From Telluria antibiotica (lineage in GTDB: Bacteria; Pseudomonadota; Gammaproteobacteria; Burkholderiales; Burkholderiaceae_D): a DNA stretch of 64,000 nt. The stretch covers positions 62,001 to 126,000 of the forward strand of contig NZ_JAAQOM010000010.1 of NCBI RefSeq assembly GCF_011682055.1. Reading direction: 5' to 3'. Shown in pieces: positions 34,830-45,272 of the stretch. Position numbers and translations under genes: made by a program. The notes below the pieces were generated by a model, which saw only the letters and a list, made by a program, of their open reading frames with translations, searched no databases and was not told the DNA's origin. Numbering within the stretch: position 1 is the first letter of the stretch; each line of letters starts with the position of its first letter.

Positions 34830-35780
34830 TCAGAACCCGATCCGCCCCTTGCCCGGCGTCGGCTTGAGCCGGATGTCGTCGACCTTGACGTGCGCCCGCC
34901 CGTCCGCGACGGCATAGCCGAGCCCGTCCAACAAGGTCTTGCGCAGGTCGCGCGGCGACACGCCCGCGAGCCTGTCCAGCACGACGTCGTCCAGCCGCGG
35001 ATCGAACGCGGATAGATTCAGCTCGCGCAGCAGGCCCGCATACATGCGCTGGGCGATCCCGGCGGCCTGTTCCGGCGTCGGCGCCGGCACTTCGTACACG
35101 GCCATCCGGTTCAGCAGCGGATGCGGAATGCCTTCGGTGGAGTTCGCCGTCAGCACCCAGAAGATTTGCGACGCGTCGATGTCGACGTCGATGAATTCGT
35201 CGCGGAACGCGCTCGCCGTTTCCGGCTCCAGCAACTGATACAGCGCGGCGAGCGGGTCGGATTGCGAGGAGCCCGTCGCCTTTTCCACCTCGTCCAGCAC
35301 GATCACCGGGTTCGCGAACTGCCCGCGCACGAGGCGCTCGGCCACCTTGCCGCACTTGGCGCCGCGCCAGCTGGCCGAGCTCCCCGTGATGACGAAGCCG
35401 GCCGACAGGGCATTCATGCTGATCAGTTCGCAGTCGGTCTGCATGACCTTCGCCAGGCGCTTGGCGAAATGCGTCTTGCCCACGCCCGGGCCGCCCAGCA
35501 GCAGGATCGGCATGACGTTGAACCCTTTGTCGCCGGCATGGGCCAGGCGCAGGTAGCGCGCGAGGTCGTCCAGGACGTCGTCGAAATTGGGACATTCCTC
35601 GAACAGCGGGTCGAGCGCGTCGATGGAAGAGGGCGTGGTGACGAAACGTTCGGCCCCGGTCTCGAGCATGCGTTCGTAGAACGCTTCGAGTTCGGGAGAA
35701 CGTCCGCGGCTGCGGTCGAGCGCGCCTTGGACCTCGTTGAGGTCATACACGGCGCGGCTCCGGGCCAGTGTGATGCTCAT
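34830..35780 (-). CDS. Lon-like AAA+ ATPase without protease domain
   Basis: ATPase of 316 residues. About 65 N-terminal residues precede the AAA core: Walker A GGPGVGKTHFAKRLA near 96-110, Walker B VIVLDEVEKA, sensor 1 WVLTANSTEGIPHPLLNRM and sensor 2 in SPRDLRKTLLDG. The core resembles Lon, but the serine-lysine peptidase domain and the long Lon N-domain are missing; the protein ends about 35 residues after the AAA lid. Likely a remodelling ATPase with an unknown client. No partner protease or adaptor gene is adjacent. Confidence 0.8.
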   Translation of the reverse strand: MSITLARSRAVYDLNEVQGALDRSRGRSPELEAFYERMLETGAERFVTTPSSIDALDPLFEECPNFDDVLDDLARYLRLAHAGDKGFNVMPILLLGGPGVGKTHFAKRLAKVMQTDCELISMNALSAGFVITGSSASWRGAKCGKVAERLVRGQFANPVIVLDEVEKATGSSQSDPLAALYQLLEPETASAFRDEFIDVDIDASQIFWVLTANSTEGIPHPLLNRMAVYEVPAPTPEQAAGIAQRMYAGLLRELNLSAFDPRLDDVVLDRLAGVSPRDLRKTLLDGLGYAVADGRAHVKVDDIRLKPTPGKGRIGF

Positions 35781-36120
35781 GGCAATCTCCTGCGCGGTAG
35801 TACGGACTCACTTATCATACGGGGCTCCCCGGCCGCCAAGCGAATCGGAAACGGCTGGGTGGTCGCCTTGCGTTTATCCTAACCCGCCCCGCATCGATCC
35901 GCAATTTTGACCCATCCGCACCGTCTGTTTTCCGCCGACCGACCGGCGGTTAAAAGTTGTTCTTAATCAAGGGTAAAACACATGTGTGCAGATGAGGTAG
36001 CACATGCATTGTTTGACCTAAGTGCCTAATTTTGCTCAACATTTTTACTTGAGGTTCCGTCAAGTAAGTTCGCTAAGTCCTTGGTTTCATTGGCAATTTT
36101 CGCGTTTTCTAAACGTGAAT
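35781..36120. other. Long intergenic region upstream of the dcw promoter
   Basis: No supported gene. AT content rises from about 35940. A small inverted repeat ACTTGA-N7-TCAAGT lies at 36047-36065. The region separates the divergent AAA ATPase gene from the dcw cluster and probably holds further regulatory sites. Confidence 0.5.
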
Positions 36121-36124
36121 TCGC

Positions 36125-36153
36125 TTGACCACAGTCAACGCTTCCTCTAAAGT
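36125..36153 (+). promoter_or_regulatory. Promoter of the dcw cluster (Pmra)
   Basis: TTGACC (36125-36130), 17-base spacer, TAAAGT (36148-36153), about 100 bp before the mraZ start. The MraZ boxes begin on the last bases of the -10. Confidence 0.75.
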
Positions 36154-36187
36154 GGGAAACAGTGGCAAAAAGTGTAGTTTTGTGGGG
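36152..36187 (+). promoter_or_regulatory. MraZ-binding repeats
   Basis: GTGGGA (36152), GTGGCA (36162), GTGTAG (36172) and GTGGGG (36182), spaced exactly 10 bp, with another GGTGGG near 36192. In E. coli MraZ binds repeated TGGGN boxes with this one-turn spacing in its own promoter. Position over and just after the -10 implies repression. Confidence 0.85.
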
Positions 36188-36252
36188 GGATCGGTGGGTC
36201 TCCCGGCGCCTAAAAACAACCAGACTGATAACTCTCCAAAACTAGGTACAAC

Positions 36253-36681
36253 GTGTTTCAGGGCGCGTCAGCGATTAATCTCGATGCAAAGGGACGGATG
36301 TCAATACCGGCCAAGCATCGTGACGCCTTGATGCAGCAATGCGAAGGCCGTATGACGCTCACGAAACACCCGCATGGTTGCCTGTTGTTCTTCCCGCGCC
36401 CGGTGTGGGAAGAACATCGCGAACAGATCGCCGCCTGGCCGATGTCGGCACGGGCGTGGCAACGCATTTTCCTGGGGAACGCCTGCGATGTCGAGATGGA
36501 CAGCGCGGGCCGGGTGCTCATTTCGCCCGAGCTGCGCAATGCGGTGGGATTGGAGAAGGAAGTGATGATGCTCGGGATGGGGACTCATTTCGAGATCTGG
36601 GACGCCGCCAAGCTGGCAGCCGACGAGGCCTTGGCCGTCGCGGGTGGCATGCCCGACGTCCTTTCCAATTTCTCCTTCTAA
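36253..36681 (+). CDS. mraZ: Transcriptional regulator MraZ
   Basis: DNA-binding protein of 142 residues with two SpoVT-AbrB-like MraZ repeats: [20 protein letters not shown] (7-26) and [16 protein letters not shown] (about 79-94), whose basic loops contact DNA. It forms a ring and represses its own promoter. The start is GTG with an AGG site about seven bases upstream. It is the first gene of the dcw cluster, 7 bp before rsmH. Confidence 0.97.
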   Translation: MFQGASAINLDAKGRMSIPAKHRDALMQQCEGRMTLTKHPHGCLLFFPRPVWEEHREQIAAWPMSARAWQRIFLGNACDVEMDSAGRVLISPELRNAVGLEKEVMMLGMGTHFEIWDAAKLAADEALAVAGGMPDVLSNFSF

Positions 36682-36688
36682 GGCGCCG

Positions 36689-37651
36689 ATGAACGTGACT
36701 CAGCCGGTGCCCGGTTTGCAGCATCGTACGGTGCTGCTGGATGAAGCAGTCGACGCGCTTGCCCTGGAAGGTCAGCGCGCCGCAGGGATTTATATCGACG
36801 GTACGTTCGGCCGCGGCGGTCACAGCCGGCTGATCCTGTCGAAGCTGGCGCCCGAGGGCCGCCTGATCGGCTTCGACAAGGATCCCCAGGCGATCGCGAC
36901 GGCCGAACAGATGAACGATCCGCGCTTTTCGATCGTGCACGACAGCTTCGCGACGATGCGCGAAGCGTTGGCGGCGCGGGGCGTGCGCCAGGTCGACGGC
37001 ATCCTGCTGGACCTGGGCATTTCCTCGCCCCAGGTCGACGACGCGAGCCGCGGGTTCAGCTTCCGCAACGACGGTCCCCTGGACATGCGGATGGATACGA
37101 CACGGGGCATTTCCGCCGCCGCCTGGCTGGCGGAGGTGCCGGAGAAACAACTGGAAAAGGTGATTCGCGATTATGGGGAAGAACGGTTTGCTTTTCAGAT
37201 TGCAAAGGCGATTGTTGCTCGCCGGGCAGTCGAGCCAATTTCAACCACACGACAGCTTGCCGCAATCGTGGCAAACGCGGTCAAAACCCGGGAGAAAGGC
37301 AAGGATCCGGCAACCCGCACCTTTCAGGCTGTCCGGATTTTCATCAATCAAGAGCTTGAGGACCTTGAAACAGGTCTGAACGCCGCCTTCGAACTGCTGG
37401 CGCCCGGCGGGCGCATGTCCGTGATCAGCTTCCACTCGCTGGAAGACCGCATGGTCAAGCAGTTCCTGGCGTCCAAGGCCAAGGTCGAGCAGCCGGATCG
37501 CCGGTTGCCGATCCGCGCCGTCGATTTGCCCCAGCCCTTGATGAAGTTGATCAGCAAGACCAAGCCCTCCGGCACCGAAGTCGATGCCAATCCGCGCGCC
37601 CGTTCGGCGGTGCTGCGCGTGGCCGAGCGCCTGCCCGGAGGTGCCGCATGA
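36689..37651 (+). CDS. rsmH: 16S rRNA (cytosine-1402 N4) methyltransferase RsmH
   Basis: Methyltransferase of 320 residues modifying C1402 of 16S rRNA, formerly mraW. SAM-binding motif [14 protein letters not shown] at 38-50, [20 protein letters not shown] further on, the helical insert around [20 protein letters not shown], and the C-terminal [14 protein letters not shown]. The ATG at 36689 precedes the conserved [11 protein letters not shown]; a frame extension 15 codons upstream lies in mraZ. Its stop overlaps ftsL by 4 bases. Confidence 0.97.
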   Translation: MNVTQPVPGLQHRTVLLDEAVDALALEGQRAAGIYIDGTFGRGGHSRLILSKLAPEGRLIGFDKDPQAIATAEQMNDPRFSIVHDSFATMREALAARGVRQVDGILLDLGISSPQVDDASRGFSFRNDGPLDMRMDTTRGISAAAWLAEVPEKQLEKVIRDYGEERFAFQIAKAIVARRAVEPISTTRQLAAIVANAVKTREKGKDPATRTFQAVRIFINQELEDLETGLNAAFELLAPGGRMSVISFHSLEDRMVKQFLASKAKVEQPDRRLPIRAVDLPQPLMKLISKTKPSGTEVDANPRARSAVLRVAERLPGGAA

Positions 37652-37920
37652 GCGGCAAGCTGAACGTCGTCCTGACCACGTTGCTGGTCGGCTGCGCGCT
37701 GTCGGTCGTGAACGCGCGCTACCAGGCGCGCCATTTGTTCATCGACCAGGAAAGGCTGCAACAGCAGCAGCGCCAGCTGGAGATCGACTGGGCCCAGCTC
37801 CAGCTCGACCAGTCGACCCTCGGCAAGAACGAACGCATCGAACAGATCGCGCGCTCGCAGCTGGACATGGCGCCGCTGTCGCCGGCGCGCACCCAATACC
37901 TGATGGAAGGCGGTAAATGA
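37648..37920 (+). CDS. ftsL: Cell division protein FtsL
   Basis: Bitopic inner-membrane protein of 90 residues: short cytoplasmic start, one transmembrane segment (about 5-22), then a periplasmic coiled coil rich in Gln, Leu and Arg ([20 protein letters not shown]). It joins FtsB and FtsQ to activate FtsI and FtsW. Size and position between rsmH and ftsI are diagnostic. Both ends overlap neighbours by 4 bases (ATGA). Confidence 0.93.
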   Translation: MSGKLNVVLTTLLVGCALSVVNARYQARHLFIDQERLQQQQRQLEIDWAQLQLDQSTLGKNERIEQIARSQLDMAPLSPARTQYLMEGGK

Positions 37921-39686
37921 AGGCCGGCACCAGCGCATCCCGCGTCGCCGCCGCCAAGGGCGTGGCGTTTTCCAAGAGCCCGGTACTGGCCGTGCGCCTG
38001 CCGGACTGGCGTTCGCGCGTCGTCCTGTTCGTGCTGTTCTCCGCGTTCCTTGCGCTGGCCGGCCGCGCGCTGTGGCTGCAGGGCGTGTCGAACCGGTTCC
38101 TGCAGAAGCAGGGCGCGAGCCGCTACGAGCGCACGCTCGAACTGCCGGCCACGCGCGGCAAGATTTTTGATCGCAACGGCATCGTGCTCGCGTCGTCGCT
38201 GCCCGTGAAGGCCGTGTGGGCGATCCCGGACGACGTCAAGGAATCGTCGTCGGCGAAGCTGCGCGAACTGGCGCAGCTGCTCGACATGCCGCAGGCCGAG
38301 CTGCTGAAGAAGCTCGATTCCGACCGCACCTTCGTCTACCTGAAGCGCCAGGTCGAGATGGACGTCATCGCCAGGATCGAGAAGCTCGGCATCGACGGCA
38401 TCGACACGCGCAAGGAATACAAGCGCTATTACCCGCAAGGCGACGTGATGGCGCACATCGTCGGCTTCACGAACGTCGAGGACGTGGGCCAGGAAGGCAT
38501 CGAACTCGCGCAGCAGAAGAACCTCGTGGGCCAGACGGGCAGCCGGCGCGTCATCAAGGACCGCCTGGGCCGCATCGTCGAGGACGTGGGCCTGTCGCGC
38601 GAACCGCACGACGGCAAGGACATCACGCTGTCGGTCGACTCCAAGCTGCAGTACATCGCCTACAACAGCGTCAAGGACGCCGTCGAGAAATTCCACGCGA
38701 AGGCCGGCGCCGCCGTCGTGCTGGACGTGCACACGGGCGAGGTGCTGGCGCTGACCAACTGGCCGACGTACAACCCGAACGACCGCTCGCACCTGACCGG
38801 CGAGCAGCTGCGCAACCGCGTCATCACCGACACGTTCGAGCCGGGTTCCACGTTGAAGCCGTTCACCGTCGCGCTGGCGCTGGACAAGGGCCTGATCAAG
38901 CCGACCACCCTGTTCGACACGGGCAACGGCCGCTACCAGACGGGCGGCCACACGATCCGCGACACGCACCCGCACGGCGTCATCGACGTCAGCACGATCA
39001 TCCAGAAGTCGTCCAATATCGGCACGACCAAGATCTCCGAGCTGCTGACGGCCCAGGACATGTGGGAGATGTTCACCAAGGTCGGCTTCGGCCAGGCGCC
39101 GCGCTACGGCTTCCCCGGCGCAGCGGCCGGCCGCGTGCGTCCGTATAAATCGTGGCCGATCGTCGCCAAGGCCAATATGTCGTTCGGCCAGGGCATCTCG
39201 ATGTCGCTGCTGCAGCTGGCACACGCCTGGCTGATCTTCGCGCGCGACGGCGACATCATCCCGCTGTCGTTCCAGAAGGTGACGGACAAGCCGGTCGGCC
39301 AGCAGATCATCTCGGCGAAGACGGCCGCGCAGATCCGCACGATGGTGGAGTCGGTGGTGAGCCCGCAAGGGACCGCGGCGCAGGCCCAGGTGGCCGGCTA
39401 CCGCGTCGGCGGCAAGACCGGTACGGCACAGAAGGTCATCAACGGCCGCTACTCGCAGACGCACTATGTCGGCTCCTTTGCAGGCATCGCGCCGATGAGC
39501 AATCCGCGCTTCATCATCGCCGTGATGATCGACGATCCGTCCGGACCGTTCCACACGGGCGGGGCGGTGGCCGCGCCCACATTCGCAGCGCTCGCGGCGA
39601 ATGCATTGCGGGCGGCTAACGTACCGCCCGACTCCACGGTCACAGATATCATCATCCCGGAACATCCTCTCGAGGAGAGCAATTGA
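37917..39686 (+). CDS. ftsI: Peptidoglycan DD-transpeptidase FtsI (PBP3)
   Basis: Septal transpeptidase of 589 residues crosslinking peptidoglycan. A transmembrane anchor lies at about 35-55, the class B PBP dimerisation domain from 75, and the transpeptidase domain from about 235. Active-site motifs: STLK with nucleophile S311 and K314, SSN in QKSSNIGTT, and KTG in GGKTGTAQK. GSRRVIKDRLGRIVED is the usual junction. The start overlaps ftsL (ATGA) and the stop overlaps the murE ATG by one base. Confidence 0.97.
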   Translation: MKAGTSASRVAAAKGVAFSKSPVLAVRLPDWRSRVVLFVLFSAFLALAGRALWLQGVSNRFLQKQGASRYERTLELPATRGKIFDRNGIVLASSLPVKAVWAIPDDVKESSSAKLRELAQLLDMPQAELLKKLDSDRTFVYLKRQVEMDVIARIEKLGIDGIDTRKEYKRYYPQGDVMAHIVGFTNVEDVGQEGIELAQQKNLVGQTGSRRVIKDRLGRIVEDVGLSREPHDGKDITLSVDSKLQYIAYNSVKDAVEKFHAKAGAAVVLDVHTGEVLALTNWPTYNPNDRSHLTGEQLRNRVITDTFEPGSTLKPFTVALALDKGLIKPTTLFDTGNGRYQTGGHTIRDTHPHGVIDVSTIIQKSSNIGTTKISELLTAQDMWEMFTKVGFGQAPRYGFPGAAAGRVRPYKSWPIVAKANMSFGQGISMSLLQLAHAWLIFARDGDIIPLSFQKVTDKPVGQQIISAKTAAQIRTMVESVVSPQGTAAQAQVAGYRVGGKTGTAQKVINGRYSQTHYVGSFAGIAPMSNPRFIIAVMIDDPSGPFHTGGAVAAPTFAALAANALRAANVPPDSTVTDIIIPEHPLEESN

Positions 39687-41218
39687 TGGCCGAGACGCCG
39701 AACATCACTGGTTGGATCCAGGCCGCCGCACCAGGCGGCCGTCTCGTTTCCGACTCTCGCCGCGTACGTCGCGGCGACGTGTTCTTCGCCTATCCCGGCG
39801 AGGCGGCCGACGGCCGCCGCTTCATCGCTTCCGCCATCGAGAACGGCGCCGCCGCCGTCGTGTACGACGACCGCGATTTCGCGTTCGACGAAGCCCTCGG
39901 CGTGCCGCACCTGGCCGTGCCGGACCTGAAGCGCAACGCCGGCCCGATCGCGCATGCGGTCTACGGCGCGCCGGATGCGGCCATGTTCACCGTTGGCGTG
40001 ACCGGCACGAACGGCAAGACGTCGTGCGCGCTGTGGACGGCGCAGGCGCTCGCGCACCTCGACGAGACGGCGGCCGTCATCGGCACGCTGGGCGTGGGCC
40101 TCGTGCGCGGCCACGCGGAGCCTGAATTCGACGCGACCGGCTACACGACGCCGGACGCCGTGCTGCTGGCGACGGAACTCGCGCGCCTGCGCGACGCGGG
40201 CGCGACGGCGCTCGCGATCGAGGTGTCGTCGATCGGCCTCGTCGAGCACCGCACGGCGGGCATGCATTTTGACGTGGCCGTGTTCACGAACCTCACGCGC
40301 GACCATCTCGACTACCACGGCGACATGGCGTCGTACGAAGTGGCGAAGCGCCAGCTGTTCGACTGGCCGGGCCTGAAGACGGCCGTCGTGAACCTGGACG
40401 ATGAAGCCGGCGTGCGCATCGCGCAGCACCTGCGCAGTGAGCGTCCGGACGTCGCCGTCATCGGCTATACCTTGCGCGCCGTGCACGAACAACCCGTGCT
40501 GGACGGCGTGGCGGTGCTGCGCGCATCGAACCTGCGCAGCCGCCCGCACGGCAGCGAATTCCACCTCGAGTCGCCGTTCGGCAGCGCCACCGCGCGCACG
40601 CACATGGTCGGCCACTTCAACGCCAGCAACGTGCTGGCCGTGCTCGGCGCGCTGCTGGCGAAAGGCGTTGAACTGCGCGCCGCGCTCGACGCCGTCGAGA
40701 CGCTCGTGCCGGCGCCGGGCCGCATGCAGCGGATCGGCGGCCAGGACGCGCCGATGGTCGTGATCGACTACGCGCACACGCCGGATGCGCTGGAAAAGAC
40801 TTTGGTCGCGCTGCGCCAGGTCGCGCAGGAGCGCGGCGGGCAGCTGTGGTGCGTGTTCGGCTGCGGCGGCGACCGCGATCCGGGCAAGCGCCCGCAGATG
40901 GGCCGCATCGCGCAGATGGCCGAGCACGTGCTCGTCACGAGCGACAACCCGAGGAGCGAGGAACCGCGCGCCATCATCGACCAGATCGTGGCCGGCATGG
41001 ACCCGCACCACCCGACGTCGACTTACCAGGCCATCGAGGACCGCGCCGCGGCGATCCTCTCGGCCGTCAAGCATGCCGCCAAGCCGGACGTGATCCTGCT
41101 GGCGGGGAAGGGGCATGAGCCCTACCAGGAAATCAAAGGCCGGAAAATGCCGTTTTCCGATGCCGACCACGCCGCGCTCGCGCTGACCGCGCGGCTCACG
41201 ATGATGAGGACTGTCTGA
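39686..41218 (+). CDS. murE: UDP-MurNAc-tripeptide synthetase MurE (meso-DAP adding)
   Basis: Cytoplasmic ATP-dependent ligase of 510 residues adding meso-diaminopimelate to UDP-MurNAc-Ala-Glu. P-loop TGTNGKTS at 106-113, the carbamylated-lysine region after TNLTRDHLDYHGDM, and DNPRSEEP near residue 422, the motif that selects meso-DAP rather than lysine. The ATG at 39686 (GAGGAGA seven bases upstream) is preferred to the TTG one codon before it. The stop overlaps the murF ATG (TGATG). Confidence 0.97.
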   Translation: MAETPNITGWIQAAAPGGRLVSDSRRVRRGDVFFAYPGEAADGRRFIASAIENGAAAVVYDDRDFAFDEALGVPHLAVPDLKRNAGPIAHAVYGAPDAAMFTVGVTGTNGKTSCALWTAQALAHLDETAAVIGTLGVGLVRGHAEPEFDATGYTTPDAVLLATELARLRDAGATALAIEVSSIGLVEHRTAGMHFDVAVFTNLTRDHLDYHGDMASYEVAKRQLFDWPGLKTAVVNLDDEAGVRIAQHLRSERPDVAVIGYTLRAVHEQPVLDGVAVLRASNLRSRPHGSEFHLESPFGSATARTHMVGHFNASNVLAVLGALLAKGVELRAALDAVETLVPAPGRMQRIGGQDAPMVVIDYAHTPDALEKTLVALRQVAQERGGQLWCVFGCGGDRDPGKRPQMGRIAQMAEHVLVTSDNPRSEEPRAIIDQIVAGMDPHHPTSTYQAIEDRAAAILSAVKHAAKPDVILLAGKGHEPYQEIKGRKMPFSDADHAALALTARLTMMRTV

Positions 41219-42591
41219 TGATTCGCGGCTCGCTGGAACAACTCGTGGGATCGATCGAAGGCGCGCACGTCACGCGCGACGCTTATTTCCAGGGCGTGTC
41301 GACCGACAGCCGGCAGGTGATGCCGGGGTCGTTGTTCGTCGCGCTGCGCGGCGAACGCTTCGATGCCCACGACTTCCTCGGCCAGCTGGTCGGCAACCCG
41401 GTGGCGGCCGTCGTCGTCGAGCGCCTGCCCGACAACTATCCGCTGCCGGCAGTCGTCGTGCCCGATACGCTCGCCGCGCTGGGCCGCATCGGCAACTTCT
41501 GGCGCCGCCGCTTCGCCATCCCCGTCATCGGCGTCACCGGCAGCAACGGCAAGACGACGGTCAAGGAAATGATCTCCGCGATCCTCGTCGCCGCGTTCGG
41601 CGCGGAAGGCCGCCTGGCCACGCAGGGTAACCTGAACAACGAGATCGGCGTGCCGCTGACCGTGACGCGCCTGACGACCGCCCACCAGGCCGCCGTCGTG
41701 GAACTCGGCATGAACCACCCCGGCGAGATCGCGCGCCTGGCCGCCATCGCCGAGCCCACCGTCGCCCTCGTCAACAATGCCCAGCGCGAGCACCAGGAAT
41801 TCATGCACACGGTGGAAGCCGTGGCGCGCGAGAACGGCGCCGTGCTGCAGGCGCTGCCGGCGGACGGCGTCGCGGTGTTCCCCGGCGACGACGAGTACAC
41901 GGCGCTGTGGCGCGAACTGGCCGGCGACCGCAAGGTCATGACGTTCGGCCTGGACGACCGGTGCGACGTGCGCGCGACGTACACGGCGACCGGTTTCGGT
42001 AGCGAACTCGCCGTGCAAGCCGGTGTCGAACGCTTCACGATTAATCTCTCCGCCGCAGGCGTCCACAACGTGCGCAATGCGCTCGCCGCCATCGCCTGCG
42101 CGCTCGCCGCCGGCGTTCCCGTCGACGCCATCGTGCGCGGCCTGGAAGCGTTCGCCCCCGTCAGCGGCCGGCTGCAGCGCAAGCAGGCGACGTGCGGCGC
42201 CACCGTCATCGACGACAGCTACAACGCCAACCCCGACTCCGTGCGCGCCGCCATCGACGTGCTCGCGCAGTACCCGGCGCCGCGCATCCTCGTGCTGGGC
42301 GACATGGGCGAGGTGGGCACGCAAGGACCCGAGTTTCACCAGGAAATCGGTGCGTATGCCGCAAGCCGCGGCATCGACACCGTGCTCGCGACCGGCGACC
42401 TGGCTCGCCACATGACCGGATCGGGAGCGCAACACTACGAGCAGTTCGACGAATTATTGGCAGCACTGGATCAACGACTGGGCAGCAAATCTGACGCAAC
42501 TGTGTTGGTGAAGGGCTCGCGCTTCATGAAGATGGAACGCGTGGTCCAACACCTGATCGCATCAACCAACACCGGCAAGGAAGCCCACTAG
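41218..42591 (+). CDS. murF: UDP-MurNAc-pentapeptide synthetase MurF
   Basis: Ligase of 457 residues joining D-Ala-D-Ala to the UDP-MurNAc-tripeptide. N-terminal domain with [19 protein letters not shown]-loop VTGSNGKTT at 106-114, [14 protein letters not shown], and the Mur ligase C-domain with [16 protein letters not shown] and [10 protein letters not shown]. The D-Ala-D-Ala it uses is made by Ddl encoded later in the cluster. Its start overlaps the murE stop; only 4 bp separate it from mraY. Confidence 0.97.
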   Translation: MIRGSLEQLVGSIEGAHVTRDAYFQGVSTDSRQVMPGSLFVALRGERFDAHDFLGQLVGNPVAAVVVERLPDNYPLPAVVVPDTLAALGRIGNFWRRRFAIPVIGVTGSNGKTTVKEMISAILVAAFGAEGRLATQGNLNNEIGVPLTVTRLTTAHQAAVVELGMNHPGEIARLAAIAEPTVALVNNAQREHQEFMHTVEAVARENGAVLQALPADGVAVFPGDDEYTALWRELAGDRKVMTFGLDDRCDVRATYTATGFGSELAVQAGVERFTINLSAAGVHNVRNALAAIACALAAGVPVDAIVRGLEAFAPVSGRLQRKQATCGATVIDDSYNANPDSVRAAIDVLAQYPAPRILVLGDMGEVGTQGPEFHQEIGAYAASRGIDTVLATGDLARHMTGSGAQHYEQFDELLAALDQRLGSKSDATVLVKGSRFMKMERVVQHLIASTNTGKEAH

Positions 42592-42595
42592 ACTT

Positions 42596-43765
42596 ATGCT
42601 GCTCTGGCTCGCACAATATTTTCGGGACTACATCGGTCCGCTGCGCGTTTTCAACTACATCACGTTCCGCGCCGTGTTCGCGACGATCACCGCCATCAGC
42701 ATCGGCATGCTGTGCGGTCCCGCCGTGATCCGCAAGCTGACGGCGCTGAAGGTCGGCCAGGCCGTGCGCACGTACGGCCCGCAGACGCACCTGACCAAGC
42801 ACGGCACCCCGACCATGGGCGGCGTGCTCGTGCTGATCGCGATCGGCGTGTCCACCTTGCTGTGGTGCGACCTGTCGAACCGCCTGATCTGGCCCGTGCT
42901 CGTCGTCACGCTGGGTTTCGGCGCCATCGGCTGGGTCGACGACTACCGCAAGGTCGTCTACAAAGACCCGGAAGGCATGCGCTCGGGCGAAAAGTATTTC
43001 TGGATGTCGCTGATCGGCATCACGTCGTCGCTGTACCTCGCGTTCTCCGTCTCGGCCGCGACGCCGTGGGAAGTGTGGCAGCTGTTCTTCGCGTGGGTGC
43101 AGTCCGGCTTCTCGATGGACCTGCCGCCGAAGGCCGACCTGATCGTCCCGTTCTTCAAGACCATCAGCTATCCGCTGGGCGTGTGGGGCTTCATCGCGCT
43201 CACGTATTGCGTGATCGTGGGCGCCTCGAACGCCGTCAACTTCACCGATGGCCTCGACGGCCTCGCCATCATGCCGACCGTGATGGTGGGCGGCGCGCTG
43301 GGCCTGTTCGCGTACCTGACCGGTAACGCGACGTATTCGAAATACCTGTTCATCCCGCACATCCCGGGCGCAGGCGAACTGCTGATCTTCTGCGGCGCGA
43401 TGGCCGGCGCGGGCCTCGCGTTCCTCTGGTATAACGCGCACCCCGCGCAGATGTTCATGGGCGACGTGGGCGCGCTGGCGCTGGGCGGCGCGCTCGGCAC
43501 CGTCGCCGTCATCGTGCGCCAGGAAATCGTCCTGTTCATCATGGGCGGCGTGTTCGTCGCCGAGACGCTGTCCGTCATCATCCAGGTCAGCTGGTTCAAG
43601 TACACGAAGAAAAAATATGGCCAGGGACGCCGCGTGTTCCTGATGGCGCCGCTGCACCACCATTTCGAACAGAAGGGCTGGAAGGAGACGAAGGTCGTCG
43701 TGCGTTTCTGGATCGTGACGATGATCCTCGTCCTGATCGGCATCTCCACCCTCAAACTGCGCTGA
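42596..43765 (+). CDS. mraY: Phospho-MurNAc-pentapeptide transferase MraY
   Basis: Integral membrane enzyme of 389 residues forming lipid I on undecaprenyl phosphate. About ten transmembrane segments. Motifs: [16 protein letters not shown] near 63, the catalytic acidic motif GWVDDYRK near 115, [14 protein letters not shown] near 215, and [14 protein letters not shown] followed near 350 by [15 protein letters not shown], the His-rich substrate loop. Length is slightly above the E. coli enzyme (360) because of a hydrophilic segment around 160-180. Confidence 0.97.
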   Translation: MLLWLAQYFRDYIGPLRVFNYITFRAVFATITAISIGMLCGPAVIRKLTALKVGQAVRTYGPQTHLTKHGTPTMGGVLVLIAIGVSTLLWCDLSNRLIWPVLVVTLGFGAIGWVDDYRKVVYKDPEGMRSGEKYFWMSLIGITSSLYLAFSVSAATPWEVWQLFFAWVQSGFSMDLPPKADLIVPFFKTISYPLGVWGFIALTYCVIVGASNAVNFTDGLDGLAIMPTVMVGGALGLFAYLTGNATYSKYLFIPHIPGAGELLIFCGAMAGAGLAFLWYNAHPAQMFMGDVGALALGGALGTVAVIVRQEIVLFIMGGVFVAETLSVIIQVSWFKYTKKKYGQGRRVFLMAPLHHHFEQKGWKETKVVVRFWIVTMILVLIGISTLKLR

Positions 43766-43775
43766 TGGGCGAACG

Positions 43776-45272
43776 ATGAACTACGAAGGCAAGACCGCAC
43801 TGGTACTGGGGCTCGGCGAATCGGGCCTGGCGATGGCGCTGTGGCTCGCGCGCCGCGGTGCCCGCGTGCGCGTGGCCGACACGCGTGCCGAGCCGGCACG
43901 CCTGCCCGCATTGCGTGCGGCCGTGGCGGACGCGGACTTCGTCGCCGGCCCGTTCGCGGCGAGCCTGCTGGACGGCGTCGACTTCGTCGCGGTCAGTCCC
44001 GGCCTCGCGCCGGACCGCGAACTGGCGGAGATCGCGCCGGCTGCCGCCGCGCGCCACGTGCCGCTGTGGGGCGAGATCGAGCTGTTCGCGCAAGCCTTGT
44101 CGGCGCTGAATGCGGAGCAGGGCTATGCGCCGAAAGTCATCGCCATCACGGGCACGAACGGCAAGACGACGGTCACGAGCCTCACGGGCCTGCTGTGCCG
44201 CCGCGCGGGCTTGACGACGAAGGTCGCGGGCAACATCAGCCCCGCGGCGCTGGACGTGCTGCGCGAAGTGATCGATGCCGGTGAACTCCCGCAAGCCTGG
44301 GTGCTGGAACTCTCGAGCTTCCAGCTGCACACGACGTACAGCCTGAACCCGGACGCGGCGACCGTCCTGAACATCACGCAGGACCACCTCGACTGGCACG
44401 GCAGCATGGCCGCATACGCCGCCGACAAGGCTCGCATCTTCGGCGCGGATACCGTGCGCGTGCTGAACCGCGACGACGCCGTCGTGATGGCCATGACGGC
44501 ACCTGGCGCCGCCGTGACGACGTTCGGCACGGGTGAGCCCGACGCGCCGGGCAGCTTCGGCCTCGTGAGCGAGCGCGGCGTGCTGTGGCTCGCGAACGCG
44601 AATCCGGCCGACGAACCCGAAAAGAAGAAAAAGAAGAACGAACCGGCGGAGCCCATCGAGATCACGGTCAACCGCCTGATGCCGGCCGATGCGCTGCACA
44701 TCCGCGGCCTGCACAATGCCTCGAACGCGTTGGCGGCACTCGCGCTTTGCAGGTCCGTCGGCCTGCCGCTCGCGCCGCTGCTGCACGGCCTGCGCGAATA
44801 CCAGGGCGAGCCGCACCGCGTGGAACTCGTCACGAGCATCGACAACGTCGAGTACTACGACGACTCGAAAGGCACCAACGTGGGCGCCACCGTCGCCGCG
44901 CTGGAAGGCCTGGGCAAGACGTTCGGCGAGACGGACCGCCAGATCCTCCTCATCGCGGGCGGCGATGGCAAAGGGCAGGACTTCGGCCCGCTCGCGGGCC
45001 CGTGCTCGCGCTACGTGCGCGCCGTGCTCCTGATCGGCCGCGACGGTCCCGCGATCCGCGCCGCGCTCGAACCGTCCGGCGTGCCGTGCTTCGACTTGCC
45101 GGGCTTGCCGGAAGCCGTGCGCCGCGCCAGCGGTCTCGCGAAGTCCGGCGACGTCGTGCTGCTGTCGCCCGCGTGCGCGAGCCTGGACATGTTCACGAAC
45201 TACGCGCACCGCGCGCAGGTGTTCGTCGACGCCGTGCGCGACATCGCACTCGAGAAGGGACAGGAGATCTGA
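43776..45272 (+). CDS. murD: UDP-MurNAc-L-Ala-D-Glu ligase MurD
   Basis: Cytoplasmic ligase of 498 residues adding D-glutamate. N-terminal Rossmann part with [19 protein letters not shown]-loop ITGTNGKTT at 124-132, [13 protein letters not shown] with the carbamylated-lysine region, and C-terminal [17 protein letters not shown]. Longer than E. coli MurD (438 residues), partly through an insert near 282-297 reading [14 protein letters not shown], a charged lysine run unlike the rest of the protein. Its stop overlaps the ftsW start by one base. Confidence 0.96.
   Translation: MNYEGKTALVLGLGESGLAMALWLARRGARVRVADTRAEPARLPALRAAVADADFVAGPFAASLLDGVDFVAVSPGLAPDRELAEIAPAAAARHVPLWGEIELFAQALSALNAEQGYAPKVIAITGTNGKTTVTSLTGLLCRRAGLTTKVAGNISPAALDVLREVIDAGELPQAWVLELSSFQLHTTYSLNPDAATVLNITQDHLDWHGSMAAYAADKARIFGADTVRVLNRDDAVVMAMTAPGAAVTTFGTGEPDAPGSFGLVSERGVLWLANANPADEPEKKKKKNEPAEPIEITVNRLMPADALHIRGLHNASNALAALALCRSVGLPLAPLLHGLREYQGEPHRVELVTSIDNVEYYDDSKGTNVGATVAALEGLGKTFGETDRQILLIAGGDGKGQDFGPLAGPCSRYVRAVLLIGRDGPAIRAALEPSGVPCFDLPGLPEAVRRASGLAKSGDVVLLSPACASLDMFTNYAHRAQVFVDAVRDIALEKGQEI

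Noticed and set aside
37719..39665. 648-codon minus-strand frame across ftsI
   Set aside because: Antisense shadow of ftsI with His/Arg-rich composition.
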